Positions 21,033-32,728 of a DNA stretch of 64,000 bases are shown here, in pieces (position 1 is the stretch's first letter; each line of letters starts with the position of its first letter). The notes beneath the pieces were generated by a model that was not told the origin of the DNA, did not search any database, and saw only the letters and a list, made by a program, of their open reading frames with translations. This DNA is from Strongylocentrotus droebachiensis (Eukaryota; Echinodermata; Echinoidea; Camarodonta; Strongylocentrotidae). A program made the position numbers and the translations under genes. The stretch lies in contig JAVYIG010006544.1 in NCBI GenBank assembly GCA_035222895.1, positions 1-64,000 on the forward strand. Direction: 5' to 3'.

Positions 21033-23039
21033 ACATGAGCGTGTTCTGTTATTGAGACTAATTACTGGCAATTCACAACATTCTACCACCAGAGTATGCA
21101 AAGTATTAAGGTGGAAAGAAAAATCAACGTGGGGCTCCGGAACAACGCCCCGACCCTCTTCACACTTATGTGATTGTTTTGCCGGGGGCTCCTTCCTTAA
21201 TATCGTTCAATAGATCCTAAGAGAGCCCAGTGCCAAAAACAGGCTGTCATATAACCGAACGAGCCTTTACTTCTCAATGATGGCGCGAGTGCAACGGGCT
21301 TCAGAGCTCGGATTAACGCATAACGTAATTTATGTGCATCTTGAGCACCATGTACACGATTCATCAAGATGATAAGTGGAAACGATAAATGAGCAATCTG
21401 ATCTGAATAAGATTTTATGTCACTGGCAGTCAGCCTGTTTAATTAGTGTAGCAAGAAACAAAGTAATGTGTCAAAGGGATATCGAGGCTTAAATGACATG
21501 AAACATAATTATAATCATCCCCCGCAATCTGGTGCTTGTATATGTGATTATAGGTAATGAGCAAATATTGGACATTCATATCTCCTCCGGGGTTAGAGGA
21601 ACATGTATGTACTGTAATTGCACATTTAAGGATCAATTAAAGCCATTTTTATTAGAATTGTTGTCTGTAGCTTTTGATTATGAATAAACTTCTGTAGGTC
21701 ACTTTATGCTTGCACTCTATAATTTTGATGCTTATACTGCACAAACCCGTTCATTGGATGGATTAAGATATTAAATTGATGAATTAAGCTTTCATTTTAA
21801 TGTGACATAATATATAACCCAGTCACACCGCCATTCCGACTCCGAACTGATCGTTTCATTGCCAATGTGGTAATGTAATTCAATGTGTATTAATCAAGCT
21901 GTTTCGTGACTGTATATTCACCATTGACACATAATCATAATTGTGACATGCAAAATGAACTGTGTAATTCAATCAAAATGTCAAAAATCCAATTCTTTAC
22001 TGTACCCACAGAAAGATAATAAAACTTTGTGACCTACTGAAGAGAATTTTCTCAGTGTTTCATCATTTTTGTTTAAAAATCTCTATGATAATTGTAACAT
22101 TCCAATTTTATTTGTAGTAACTAGTATGCACAGCACATAGTGACTTTACATTATGACGTAACGTCATTTTGAGCCTTCCAAAGTAGTTTCGAAATGATTA
22201 GCCTTTAAATAGCTCCCAGTTTTATACCACATGAAAATATCAAGGTATTATTGGTTTCAATTTCTAGCATATGTAAAATTCTAAATGCGGACATGATCAC
22301 ACTCCATGATCTGACTACGATCCGAATTTAATAGACTTTGTAACAGCATCTCATATAAACATTCAAAAATGTACAATCTTAATCACCGAGGATCTGGAAA
22401 ATCATAACGATTAACAAAATCTCAATTTCAAGGGATTTTATGCTTCCTTGGAGGGGGAAAGGCTAAATCGGCTCATAATTGTAATGACGTCGGACCAATA
22501 GGCCTACAGCGATTGTCTAAGATTTGAAGCCGATTCCGCTTGTATTCTGACAATAGTTGAATGCACTGAATTTTCGGTTTTTAGTATTCTTGTCAATGTT
22601 TAGAACCTAAATCAGGAGAATAGTAAATATAACCACACTTTCTACAAAATTAGGATCGCAGTAGTTTGCATCGAGCTTTAGAAGTCAATTAAGGACGATT
22701 TCAAATTGCCTATAACGGGTATAAATCATGTTCGGTTATTTTAATGGGTGACTCGCAAGCTATTGAATTTGCCTAAGCTGGATTTTTGAAATTCTTTGCG
22801 ATGGTGCTAATTAACCAATGTATAAGACCCTAGTTTATATTGTATTAATACACTGGTATTGCTGTATAAGAACAGTAATTTCCCAGCAGGTTTACTTCGC
22901 AGCTCCACGACCATTAGATAAAAACAATAAGCTTAGTTCATAACATCAACATATTTCAATATTCCTTCGATGTCTAAACTAATGAAATATCTGAAAATAT
23001 TCAATGTGCAATTCTTTTTTTTTTAAACGATAATCAGAA
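21033..23039. other. Intergenic between A4 and B2
   Basis: No gene seen. The part from 21262 is shared with 29690-32276 and 55305-56440 (blocks ATGATGGCGCGAGTGCAACG, TCTCCTCCGGGGTTAGAGG and CATGATCTGACTACGATC). Confidence 0.6.
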
Positions 23040-23397
23040 GTGTGCATCTGCACCTTGAACCTGTTGGACGCAGCTCAAAATACTTCCGAGTTGATCGCTG
23101 CGAAACTCTCTGTCTGTATGACGATATACAAAGATATTTAATTTTAGCTCTTGAAGTTTAATGGACGCAGCTCGAAATATTTCGAAGAAATCGTTTCGAA
23201 ATCCCTGTCTATATGACGATACACAAAGGGATCAAATCGTAGCTTTTGAACGAAACTCTCTGTCTCTACGATGAACTTTAGATGATATATGAATGGAATG
23301 AATCTTGGCTCTTGAAGGTAACGGACGTAGTTTGAAATATTCCGGGGAAACCGTTAATAAACTCTCTGATAGCGATGATATTTGAAGGGAATAAATT
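23040..23397 (-). repeat. Array of decayed B-receptor C-terminal tails (downstream of B2)
   Basis: Four units of about 85-90 bp, each resembling the last ~28 codons of family B read on the - strand (IPxIYHxRDREFR..EIFRAA..KFK, then a stop). Units contain indels between the RDREFR and EIFRAA parts, so they no longer read through. They abut the real tail of B2 at 23398. Similar arrays follow B3 and B4. Confidence 0.8.
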
Positions 23398-24345
23398 TTA
23401 GCACTTGAATTTGTTTGACGCAGCTCGAAATATTTCGAGGAAGGTGTTGCGGAACTCCCTATCTCTATGATGATATATGAAGGGATTGAGTGCGGCAGCA
23501 ATAGCTACTGCTACCAGGAAACAAAGATTTAGATAGACCATTGATGCTTTGTCCGCTAACGGCGTTAAATGAAGAGTGAAGAACACGATATATGGAGACC
23601 AAGAGAATACGAGGACTCCGACTATGATGCCGGTAGTCTTAACCGCTTTGAGCCTGCGCTCCACCGCTGCCGGTGCGACGTGGTTATTTTGACCGTTGCT
23701 TGTTTGAATCGCTATGGCTCTCGCCTGCTTGACAGCGATCTGCATTATGTGGAGGTTAGATACGACTATCAAGAACAGTGAAATGACCAAAAATGAATCG
23801 ATGGCCAAGCAGAAGGCTACGAACCCGAAGCTATAGCGCGGTTCTCCTCTACCGCGGTTGGCATTTGGAACTTCGTTTAGGTCAATGTAACCGCGTAATA
23901 CGAGAAAGATCAGACTTGAGGTCCAAATGGACGCTATCGCGTAACCAACGCGTTTTGGAGTAACCAATGCGGGATATTCAAGCGGTTTTGTTACTGCGAC
24001 GTACCGGTCTACGGTAAGGGCAACAATGTGGAGGAGTGTACTCGAACACAAAGTGAAAAGTGGTAACGTTAGCAAGTCCGCCATGATAGGGTACCACTTC
24101 TTTTGCGAGAATGCTGCTGGGTAGGAGTTAAGAGCAATAGCCAAACTTGTCCCCATATCATTCACTGCTAGACTTGTTAGGATATAGTTCGTCGGCGTTC
24201 GTAGATTGTAGTTTTTGTAAACGGCCAAGACGACGAACAAATTCCCAATGATGATGAACGGTGCCAGCACAGCGATAATTGTCAACATCAGCGTAAAGAA
24301 AAGCCCACTGTCGTGCAGGTTTTGGGAATAGGTTAAATTCATCAT
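23398..24345 (-). CDS. Rhodopsin-like (class A) GPCR, family B copy B2
   Basis: Intact single-exon receptor of 315 aa in the plasma membrane. Landmarks are N3 in a glycosylation sequon (NLT), N35 (1.50), D63 (2.50), DRY at 113-115, W141 in TM4, SWSP 238-241 in TM6 and NPFIY 287-291 in TM7. The tail ends SNKFKC with a terminal Cys. Loop 3 carries IAVKQARAIA, almost the same as family A, so A and B are related. There is no Cys in extracellular loops 1 or 2, so the usual TM3-loop 2 disulfide is missing. Transcribed divergently from A5, 2.2 kb away. The start is the ATG pair at 24340-24345; the second Met is equally possible. Ligand unknown. Confidence 0.92.
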   Translation of the reverse strand: MMNLTYSQNLHDSGLFFTLMLTIIAVLAPFIIIGNLFVVLAVYKNYNLRTPTNYILTSLAVNDMGTSLAIALNSYPAAFSQKKWYPIMADLLTLPLFTLCSSTLLHIVALTVDRYVAVTKPLEYPALVTPKRVGYAIASIWTSSLIFLVLRGYIDLNEVPNANRGRGEPRYSFGFVAFCLAIDSFLVISLFLIVVSNLHIMQIAVKQARAIAIQTSNGQNNHVAPAAVERRLKAVKTTGIIVGVLVFSWSPYIVFFTLHLTPLADKASMVYLNLCFLVAVAIAAALNPFIYHHRDREFRNTFLEIFRAASNKFKC

Positions 24346-25799
24346 TTGACCTTATTCTTTCCTAGTAAAACAATCAACTCTCCTTCTGTCCTTCTCGAAT
24401 GATGATAATTATATTCATAATTTAGCGCTTCTCTTTCTGAAGTAAGCCAGTAGAATGCTCAGAAAACTTTTCCGTTGTCCGTCGCGAATCAAAATGTCTC
24501 GTGAATATTTCTGATGGCAAACTTGTTCCCGATCGATTTTCGCGCCAGACTTGACCGATAGTTCACTCAGGCGCCGACATGGGCAGTCTGTTCGCTACGC
24601 ATAAATAAATCAATCGTGCGGTAGCTGGGTATGTGTATCTGGTTCATTGGATAAATATCAATCTTACATCCGTGTGACCATTCAAGCTATCATCTGATGA
24701 CGTACATGTCCGCGAGAAAATATAGACAAGGATGCGTAAGAGCCGTGTCCCATTCTGGAGTGCGGGTTGCTGAAACTCTTTAAACATATTTAATACCTCA
24801 GAAATATATCTTTCTTTTGCTCAATATCCCCTACCTTTCGACTTAAAGAGCTGAAGCAGTTCCTGAAATCATATTTCAGACAAATACAACTAAATTAAGT
24901 CAACATTTTCAGAACTCGTCCCCTTCTTTTGTTAATCCTGGATCAGTCAAGATGTCAATTTCACGAATTGCGAAAACACAAAATCTCCTGAATAAAGTAG
25001 GGGTCTGTCCTTCACGTGTCTTTCACATATTTTGTCTGATTCCGAAAATTAATGATACTGGATCATGAACCTGTCGGAAATGTTTTGATGATGGAGCGAG
25101 GGCATTAGCAGCATATACGTGCTACAACACGAAATGATCCATGCTCCTTCCCCTTCCCTCTGTAAATTAGTACAAGAAAGTTGATCTTTGATCGGCGCTT
25201 GTCAGAATGCTTAGTGGGCGCATTTCAAAAGTAATTATACCTGCGTCAATCATTTTTTTATTTTGAAAAACCGAAGTTTAGTTTATGTAGTTCCTTACTG
25301 TAACAAAATTGCGCATTAATATAAGAATACATAATACTTTGACTTTCTCGTGTCTTTCATACATGTTTTTATCGAGACCTTGCGATAGAAGGTTTTTTAA
25401 TATGTAAACACCGTAACAAAAGCAGTGTCAGTCAATCCATTCCAGTTATTAAAAATCAATCCTAGAACTTCATTAGATGTCATTGCATATCCGTCCTATA
25501 GTCTCGCTTTCTCAGTCTTTTCCACTTTCCTCATTTGAGAAAAATATTGATACTAGCAATATCTCATTTTACGTTCGTAATATAGGTCCAAAGGTCTTAT
25601 TTATTCATAGTGAAAAGTTGTTCGTTCGCTGACTACCAGAGGGGCATTAAATCATAATGTGCAGTGTGTGCGCGTGGGTGTGTATGTGCGTGAGGAGGAG
25701 ATTATTTTGTAGAACCAAATAATTTTAGTTCTACATCCAGTTTCTCTTGACTACGTCAGTGCCGTCATGAGTGTTTCCAACCATGCTGAAGATTGTTCT
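24346..25799. other. Intergenic between divergent B2 and A5
   Basis: No gene. It is the uninterrupted version of 953-4229, showing the empty site of the 1747-3508 transposon near 25110. The B-side block CATGGGCAGTCTGTTCGCTA lies near 24578 and the TGTAGAAC inverted repeat at 25708-25735. Confidence 0.6.
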
Positions 25800-26012
25800 T
25801 CATAAATAAGGCATGAAGGCACTTCAAAGATGACCAGGTAAATCTTTAAAAACCGAGTTAGAAAAAAAAACACCTGTGGACCGACGGCTTTAAGTCCTCT
25901 CCGGCTGACGTGGTAATGTGGAATAATGCCTTGCAAATATCAACTTATTCTAGAACCCGAGATACTTCACGGATACGAGACCACTGCCCTACCACTAAAG
26001 CCATCGCGCTTC
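25800..26012 (-). mobile_element. tRNA-derived SINE remnant upstream of A5
   Basis: Paralogue of 4230-4452, sharing its body changes (ACACCTGTGGACCGACGGC). The head is damaged. Confidence 0.7.
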
Positions 26013-26575
26013 TTTAATAACTTTTGGCATTGCTCGTTCCAGTTTCATTACTTGGTTTTGTTGACTGGCTATGAATGAAAATGCTGAGAGCAAGTTCGTG
26101 ACTTTTAAAAGCGTAGATATTCTTTCATACGACATACATAATTGGATTCCATTTTAATTTAGGGAACAGCTCAATGGTGGATAGCCAGGCAGAGATTATA
26201 TCCAACAACCTGGCACGAGTTGATAACCGTGGTGACTCTTAATTGAACACTTTGTCAGTATACGGTCACTCACATTATGCGGTGTATGGCAGGAATTGCA
26301 TGAAACGCTGTCCGGAGATTTTCCATTTTGGTTCTGCCATCGGCTTGGTCATTGGACTTACCAGAAAACAAACAACCTTGCACTAACATTTAGTTCTTTA
26401 AAATGCCATTAACAGATTTTAGTCTTGTTAATGTGCAGATATAACTCAGTGAATACTTTTGTCTTAATTAGCTTGGCCAGTCCTGTTTCGTGAGACATTC
26501 ATATTCATCGCAATCCATGAATTTGGATCTCATCTAGCTAGTCTATTTAATTGCATTTTAAAGAGTATCATCACA
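26013..26575 (+). promoter_or_regulatory. Upstream region of A5
   Basis: A-type upstream blocks in the usual order (GGATAGCCAGGCAGAG near 26179, GCGGTGTATGGC near 26280), then AAAGAGTATCATCACA immediately before the ATG. No TATA box is obvious. Confidence 0.4.
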
Positions 26576-27529
26576 ATGAATGAAAGTACGGAATCAGCTC
26601 TTTTTGCACATCATCAATTTGCTGGCAAAATAGTTGTCATGGTATGTATTACTCCTTTCTTACCTTGCATCGTCGTCGGCAACGCCCTGTTAGTGTTAGC
26701 AGTTTACAGACAGTACAGCCTCCGAACACCAACAAATGCCATTATTGTGAGCCTCGCTATCTCTAATCTCCTCGACGCCCTTGTTGGGATTCCACTGAAT
26801 GTGTATGCAACAGTCTTTAAATTCGATGCATGGTGCTTCGCTGAAGAAAATACTCCTTACTATACTCTACCCTTGAATGCACTATCTGGTGTTTCGTTTT
26901 GTCACATTATGGCGTTGACTGCAGATCGATTCATAGCTGTTACGAAGCCGTTACGTTATGCAAGCCTGGTGACGTATAGACGCATTGCCATCGTCCTGGG
27001 ATGTCTTTGGCTTCTTAGTATTTTGATGAACACCGCCCGATCTGTTAGCTTAGCGCATGGATCACATACAAGTCAAGACCAGGAAGAAACGGACTGTGGG
27101 GCTCCCTGTACTGGGACATTGAACGTAACCTTCACCTGGTTGATATTTTGTGTGATCGTAAGTTCAATGGTTGCGCTGCTTGCCATCAATGCTTTAATTC
27201 TTTGCATCGCAGTGAAACAAGCGAGAAAGATTGCGAGCCAAAGAGTGATCATCCAGTTCCAACAGCAGCAACTCCCAGTACAAGATGACCGATTGAAAGC
27301 ATTTAAGACTATCTCCCTTGTCGTGACGGTCTTCATTATCTTCTGGTTTCCGTTTCCCCTGTATCTCATATTACGGCTTACAACGTACCTATCACCTTTT
27401 ACTCTTATGGTATACCACTATTCCTTCCTAGTATTGCATACAATAAGTTTGGTTGTTTATCCTATCATCTACGGCTTCAGAGATCGGGCTTTTCGAAAGG
27501 CCTTTCAAAATATATTGCGTCAATTGTGA
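26576..27529 (+). CDS. Rhodopsin-like (class A) GPCR, family A copy A5
   Basis: Intact receptor of 317 aa with the same seven-helix layout as A1. It has VGN at the TM1 Asn (N36), N64 at 2.50, C87 and C174 for a possible loop disulfide, DRF 117-119, W145, FWFP in TM6 and FRDRAFRKAF after TM7. TM7 reads YPIIY, so the NPxxY Asn is a Tyr (Y295); A1 has Thr there. Extra cysteines C178 (loop 2) and C220 (end of TM5) are private to this copy. Divergent partner of B2. The lost TM7 Asn with an otherwise clean frame suggests altered activation rather than decay. Ligand unknown. Confidence 0.93.
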   Translation: MNESTESALFAHHQFAGKIVVMVCITPFLPCIVVGNALLVLAVYRQYSLRTPTNAIIVSLAISNLLDALVGIPLNVYATVFKFDAWCFAEENTPYYTLPLNALSGVSFCHIMALTADRFIAVTKPLRYASLVTYRRIAIVLGCLWLLSILMNTARSVSLAHGSHTSQDQEETDCGAPCTGTLNVTFTWLIFCVIVSSMVALLAINALILCIAVKQARKIASQRVIIQFQQQQLPVQDDRLKAFKTISLVVTVFIIFWFPFPLYLILRLTTYLSPFTLMVYHYSFLVLHTISLVVYPIIYGFRDRAFRKAFQNILRQL

Positions 27530-28685
27530 GAAACATAGTAATCTTTCGAAGTTCGCGTAACCCCTCCGACGCCATTTTAGCGTGTGATAAATTCATTGTC
27601 GCATCAAAGGAGCACCATTTGTCCTGGAAGTAACTTGACATTATTGCAAAACGCTAATTGACCGTGCATGTTGTAATAATAACCATGTGAGAACCTACAA
27701 ACTACAAACATAACTGAGGGCTCCTTCAGAAGTAGCCGAAGTAGCAGTAGCTCTAACTTGGTTCGTCGTATATTGTTTCGTTACGAGTTACACACGCATT
27801 CATACTTCGGAATTGCAGTTAAGCAGGTGAATACAATCGCAAGTCAACACGTGGCCATTCGGATGCAACAGGAACAGCAACTGCCTGTCCAAGATAACCG
27901 AAGTAACTTTACATTTATTGCAAAACATTTATTCATTTTAGCGTGAGAGCCTACCAACTACAAACCTGACTGAGGGCCTGTCAGAAGTAGCCGAATTGCA
28001 TATGGTTGCCTTAATAGCAAACGCATTCATAATTCTAAATATTAAGATCCTTGTCAGCAAGCAATGAAATTGACGATGTTTTAGGGCTTACTCGTTTGCA
28101 TGCTTCCTCGTTGGTGTAGCAAAGCCCTTGGTGCGTGGGCTAGATGAAGTGGAAACGACCCGACTTTGGGGTCTGTTTTGGTTTTCGGGGCTCTGGGGGC
28201 TACACACAACGGCTCCGGCCAGGCTGACAATCTTTTTATCAATGACTGTATTGGTCTTAGGGGTTAAATGCTATGGGTAGAGTAGGGTGAGTATTTCGGA
28301 ACAGGCTTCTAGACCATTTACTGAAATTAATATGGTAAATATTGAATACCCGTCGCACCTGAGGCGTCATTCCGAATGCGTCATTACCGACGCTAATCGG
28401 GACTTATGAGAACAATTTGCACATGCATGCCACGCGCCAGAAAGATCAACGCAATGTTTCCACTGTTCAATTTGCATTGATCACACGATGTCACTCTCAC
28501 GTAGATTGACAAAATAAACCGCCTCAAAAAAGCTGCTGCGTTATTTTGTATTAACGTGTAAAACAAAGGACTTACGCGTGTTTACTGAGCACTGTGCTAG
28601 AAGATACAGAAACCAATGAGAGGCGTATGACACTTTACCTCGTCTTTAAAAAAAAAACGCCGCGGTTTTGCCGCGTCATAATGAT
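27530..28685. other. 3' flank of A5
   Basis: No intact gene. It holds the loop-3 relic at 27798-27902 and a segment (28150-28675) shared with 54110-54480 and 55170-55300. It ends near a GCCGCGG..CCGCG hairpin (28661). Confidence 0.6.
27798..27902 (+). pseudogene. Relic of a receptor third intracellular loop (better copy)
   Basis: Reads GIAVKQVNTIASQHVAIRMQ then QEQQLPVQDNR without a stop, aligning with the end of TM5 and loop 3 of family A (IAVKQARKIASQ..QQQLPVQDDR). Nothing before or after matches TM5 or TM6. It matches the relic at 15280-15372, so it predates the split of the A3 and A5 units. Confidence 0.7.
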
Positions 28686-29686
28686 CAGGGGGTGCTTCAC
28701 AAAGCATTTTTTCAATGACAAATGGCAAAATCTGATAACCAATCAGAAGCAAGGATTTCAGTAGCTTATAACAACCAGAACGTCAATGACGTAGCGCTCA
28801 TCCGCATCTCGCAACAACAAATATCGTAAATTTTATGTGGTACACTTTTGAACTGGTCAAAATTTTGTGTAGAAGTTTAGTGTTCCAAATTTAGCTCTAC
28901 CAGATAAGGCAAACCAAATCAAAATTGGTCAAGAAATGAGGGAGAAGAAGCAAATTTTGTTATTTTTGGAAAAAATTTGCATAAAGTACCATAATTAATT
29001 AATGGAGAACAATTTCAAAATTCTGTGTAGAAGTTTAGTGTACCAAAGTTAGCTTTAAGATATACAAAATCAAAATCGGTCGAAATATGAAGGAGAAGAA
29101 GCATTTTTTGTGATTTTTAAATTATATTTGGAATAAATTTGCATAAATTACCATAATTAATCAATGGAGCAAAATCTCAAAATTCTGTGTAGAAGTTTAG
29201 TGTTCCAAATTTAGCTCTACCAGATAAGGCAAACTAAATCAAAATCGGTCAAGAAATGAGGGAGAAGAAGCAATTTTTGTTATTTTTGGAATAAATTTGC
29301 ATAAATTACCATAATTAATTAATGGCGATTAATTTCAAAATTCTGTGTAGAAGTTTAGTGTACCAAATTTAGCTCTACCAGATAAAGCAAACAGAATCAA
29401 AATCGGTTGAGAAATGAAGGAGAAGAAGCATTTTTTGTGATTTCGAATAAATTTGCATAAATTAGCATAGATAATGAATTTCACGATTCTGTGTAGAAGT
29501 TTTAAATCCCCCTCCTATGAAACAATCAGAATCGAAATCGGTTGAAAAATAACGAAGAAGAAGCATTTTGGACGGAAGGACGGACGACGGACGCCACGGC
29601 ATGACATAAGCTCATCGGGCCCTTCGGACCGGATGAGCTAAAAACTGTCATTTGTCACTAATGACAAGTTTTGTGAAACGCCCCCA
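28686..29686. mobile_element. Non-autonomous element with TIR GGGGGYGYTTCACAAA and tandem ~155-bp units
   Basis: The left end (GGGGGTGCTTCACAAAGC.. then TGACAAATG) and the right end (..CATTTGTCACTAATGACAAG..GTTTCACAAC-type, complement GGGGGCGTTTCACAAAAC) form an imperfect inverted repeat of about 40 bp. The empty site is visible near 55302. The interior is five units with TCTGTGTAGAAGTTTAGTGT and GAGGGAGAAGAAGC-like blocks, then GACGGACGACGGACGCC and a hairpin at 29609-29639 (AGCTCATC..GATGAGCT), an arrangement common in echinoderm repeats. No transposase is seen. Confidence 0.75.
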
Positions 29687-29860
29687 TGAACGAGCCTTTA
29701 CTTCTCAATGATGGCGCGAGTGCAACGGGTTTCGAAGCTTGGATTAACGCATAACGTAATTTATATGCATCCTGAGCACCATCAATATTTACACGATTCA
29801 TCAAGATGATAAATGAGCAATCTGATCTGAATAAGATTTTATGTCACTGGCAGTTAGCCT

Positions 29861-30813
29861 CAGGCGCGTAGCCAGGGGGAGGGGGGGGGGGGGGGGCGGT
29901 GGGGGCGGTCGCCCCCCCCCCCCAAAAAAAAAAAAAAAAACGCCGGCCAAAAAAAAAAAAGAGAGAGAAAGAGAAGAAACAAAGTAAGAGGACGTAGGAA
30001 GAAAGAGGGAAAAGGAGTCGAGAACGGTACAACGAATCGTCTTCTTTCTCTAATAATTTAATGAAACGTGAAAGCTTCCGCTGAGTTCAAATTAAGGATT
30101 AAGAGTCGCGAAAGGTACAACGAATCGTCTTCTTTCTCTAATAATTTATTGAAACGTCAAAGCTTCGCGCGAGAGGGGGGGGGGGGGGGGGAACAGAAAT
30201 CAGACAAGGATTAAGAAGTCGAGAAGGTACTTTGAGTCGTCTTCTTTCTCTAATAATTTAATGAAACGTCAAAGCTTCGCGCGAGAGGGGGGGGGGGGGG
30301 AACAGAAATCAGACAAGGATTAAGAAGTCGAGAAGGTACTTTGAGTCGTCTTCTTTCTCTAATAATTTAATGAAACTTCAAAGTTTTGCGCGGGAGGGGA
30401 GGAAACTGAATTCAGATGATAAGGATTAAGAGTCGAGAACGGTACATCGAATCATCTTCTTTCTCTAATAAATTAATGAAACGTCAAAGCTTTCGCATTT
30501 CGCGCGGGAGGGGGACTGAATTCAAACAAGGATTACGAGTCGAGAAAGGTACAACGAATCGTCTTCTTTGTCTAATAATACGTAAATGCTTCCGCGCTAT
30601 GCGCAGGAGGGGCGGACTGAATTCAGACATAGATTACGAGTCGAGAAAGGTACAACGAAACGTCTTCTTTCAAAGCTTCCGCGCTTCGCGGAAAATCCCC
30701 CCTCCCTGCACCCACCCCCCTAGGGAGCGCGCTTCGCGCGCTCTGAAAGTGATTCGCACGCTTCGCGTGCTCACTACCGCCCCCCCTAAAATAAAATCCT
30801 GGCTACGCGCTTG
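29861..30813. mobile_element. Non-autonomous hAT-like transposon with 8-bp TSD
   Basis: Ends CAGGCGCGTAGCCAGG at 29861 and its complement with one change ending at 30813. GTTAGCCT is duplicated exactly at 29853-29860 and 30814-30821; the unoccupied site is near 21425. Inside are about seven units of 90-115 bp (AACGAATCGTCTTCTTTCTC, TAATGAAACGTCAAAGCTTC, then a G run). There is no transposase. The 8-bp duplication and CAGG.GCGTAGCCAGG-type ends fit hAT. Confidence 0.88.
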
Positions 30814-30821
30814 GTTAGCCT

Positions 30822-32276
30822 GTTTGATTATTGTCACAAGAAACAAAGTAATGTGTCAAAGGGATATCTGGGCTGAAGTGACGTCCAGGTGAAATGTATG
30901 ATCATTCGCCGGTGTCTTGTATCTGAGAATTGTAATACATTTTGAGCAAATATTGATGATGATGATGATTCACATCATTTGTATGGCGCCATATATCTGT
31001 TCGAAAAACATTCAAAGGCGCGAGCTCCTCCAATTACGTTAGTATTTAAATGTCTGAAGGAAGATGTAAAAATATTAAACAGTCATAACTCCTCCGGGGT
31101 TAGAGGAGCATGTATGTACTGTAATTGCACATGCAAAGGTCAGTTAAATGCATTTATTTAGAACTTTTGGTTGTCTGTAGCCTTTGTTTCTGAATTACCT
31201 TCTGTTGGTCACTTTATGCTTGGACTATATAATTTCAATGCTTGTTGTGCAATAACCCGTTCATTTGCGTTGTATTAAGATAATACATTAATGAATTAAG
31301 CTGTCATTTTAATCTGACATAATATATACCCCAGTCACACCGCCACTCCGACTCCAAACTGATCGCTTCCTTTGCCATTGTGGTAATGTAATCCAAAATA
31401 TATTAAGCAGTCTCTTGTTGGTCACGTCATTGTGACTGAAGCTCGAATTTTATACTCACTGTTAACACTTGACCCATAATCATCATTGTGAAATGCCAAA
31501 TGAGCTAAGAATCTTTTTTCCCCCTTTTTTTCCCTTCCACAGGGTTTTTTATTTCAAAAAAAATTCCGTCATATACAGTATATCCAAATATTATATACAA
31601 AATAATTAAAGAAATAATTTCCATACATAATGGCTTTCCACAGATAATAATCATCACGGCCGAAAACTTTGTGGCAGATAAAGACAAACATGTATTAATC
31701 TTAATCTAAATGTCAAAGAACCTATTCTTTAACTGTACCCACAGAAAAATAATAAAACCTCGTGACCTACTAAAGAATTTTTTTCTCAGTGTTTCACTTT
31801 CATGTTTAAAAAATATATCTATCATGGCAATTTCAACATTCCGATGTTATATGTAGTATGCATAGCACATTGTAGCTTAACGTCCTTCTGCACCTTCCAA
31901 AGTAGTTTCGAAATAATTAGCCTTTATATAGCTCCCAGTGTCAAACCATTTGAAAATATGAAGGTTTTATTGGTTTCAATTTCTGGCTTTTGTTAAATTT
32001 TAAGCTCGGCTCACACTCCATGAGCTGACTACGATCTGATTATGAAAGAGTATGTGACAGCATCTTTATAAAAATTCAAACATTTGAAATCGTAACGACA
32101 GAGGATATGGAAAGTCATAATGATTAACAAAATCTCAATTTTAAGGGATTTTATGCTTCCCTTGGATTTGGAAAAGCTAAATCGGCCCATAATCGTGATG
32201 ACGTCAGACCAATACCGCTTTTATTCTGACAAAAGTTAAATGCACTAAACTTCCGTTTGTTAATATTCTTATCATT
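30822..32276. other. 3' flank of unit II up to the 16-kb insertion
   Basis: No gene. It is collinear with 21425-22580 and 55430-55940, and stops abruptly at ATTCTTATCATT (32276), where the large insertion begins. It contains a small (GAT)n at 30955-30970. Confidence 0.65.
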
Positions 32277-32728
32277 AACAACATGGACAGCAGAAATCCA
32301 GATTTACACCGAAATTGTTTAGTTTTCAGGTTCTGGATTTCTCTTTTACTTTTCTTCAAGGCTATGTGAAAGATACCAGTAGCCAGAATTAATTACAAAT
32401 TTATCATTACCCTTTAAGTGAGGGTTCTGCCTAATATTAAAATATTTCATGAATTGCAAAGTTATCAAATTTTTAAATTACACATGAATTGTTAATGTGT
32501 TACAATGGCATAATAATAAAACAGGCCTTCAATCATTTTGTTTTGGTAATTTTTTTTTTATTTGTAAAGCAAGACATTCAGTATTGAAAAATAAGCATAG
32601 TAAAGCAAATGGCATGATAATTTCAGATATACAAACAAATAAAGATAATTACAAGACTTATGACTCTTATTACTATAGCAACATTAATTGGTTGAGATAA
32701 TGTTACATCTATCAACTGAGCACTAAAT
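32277..32728. other. Left terminal region of the 16-kb insertion
   Basis: AT-rich with no gene. It contains a perfect 11-bp inverted repeat near the end: AGAAATCCAGA (about 32295) and TCTGGATTTCT (about 32332). Confidence 0.5.

Noticed and set aside
30416..30892. 158-codon frame across the hAT-like element
   Set aside because: It runs through non-coding tandem units and over the element's right end into flank.
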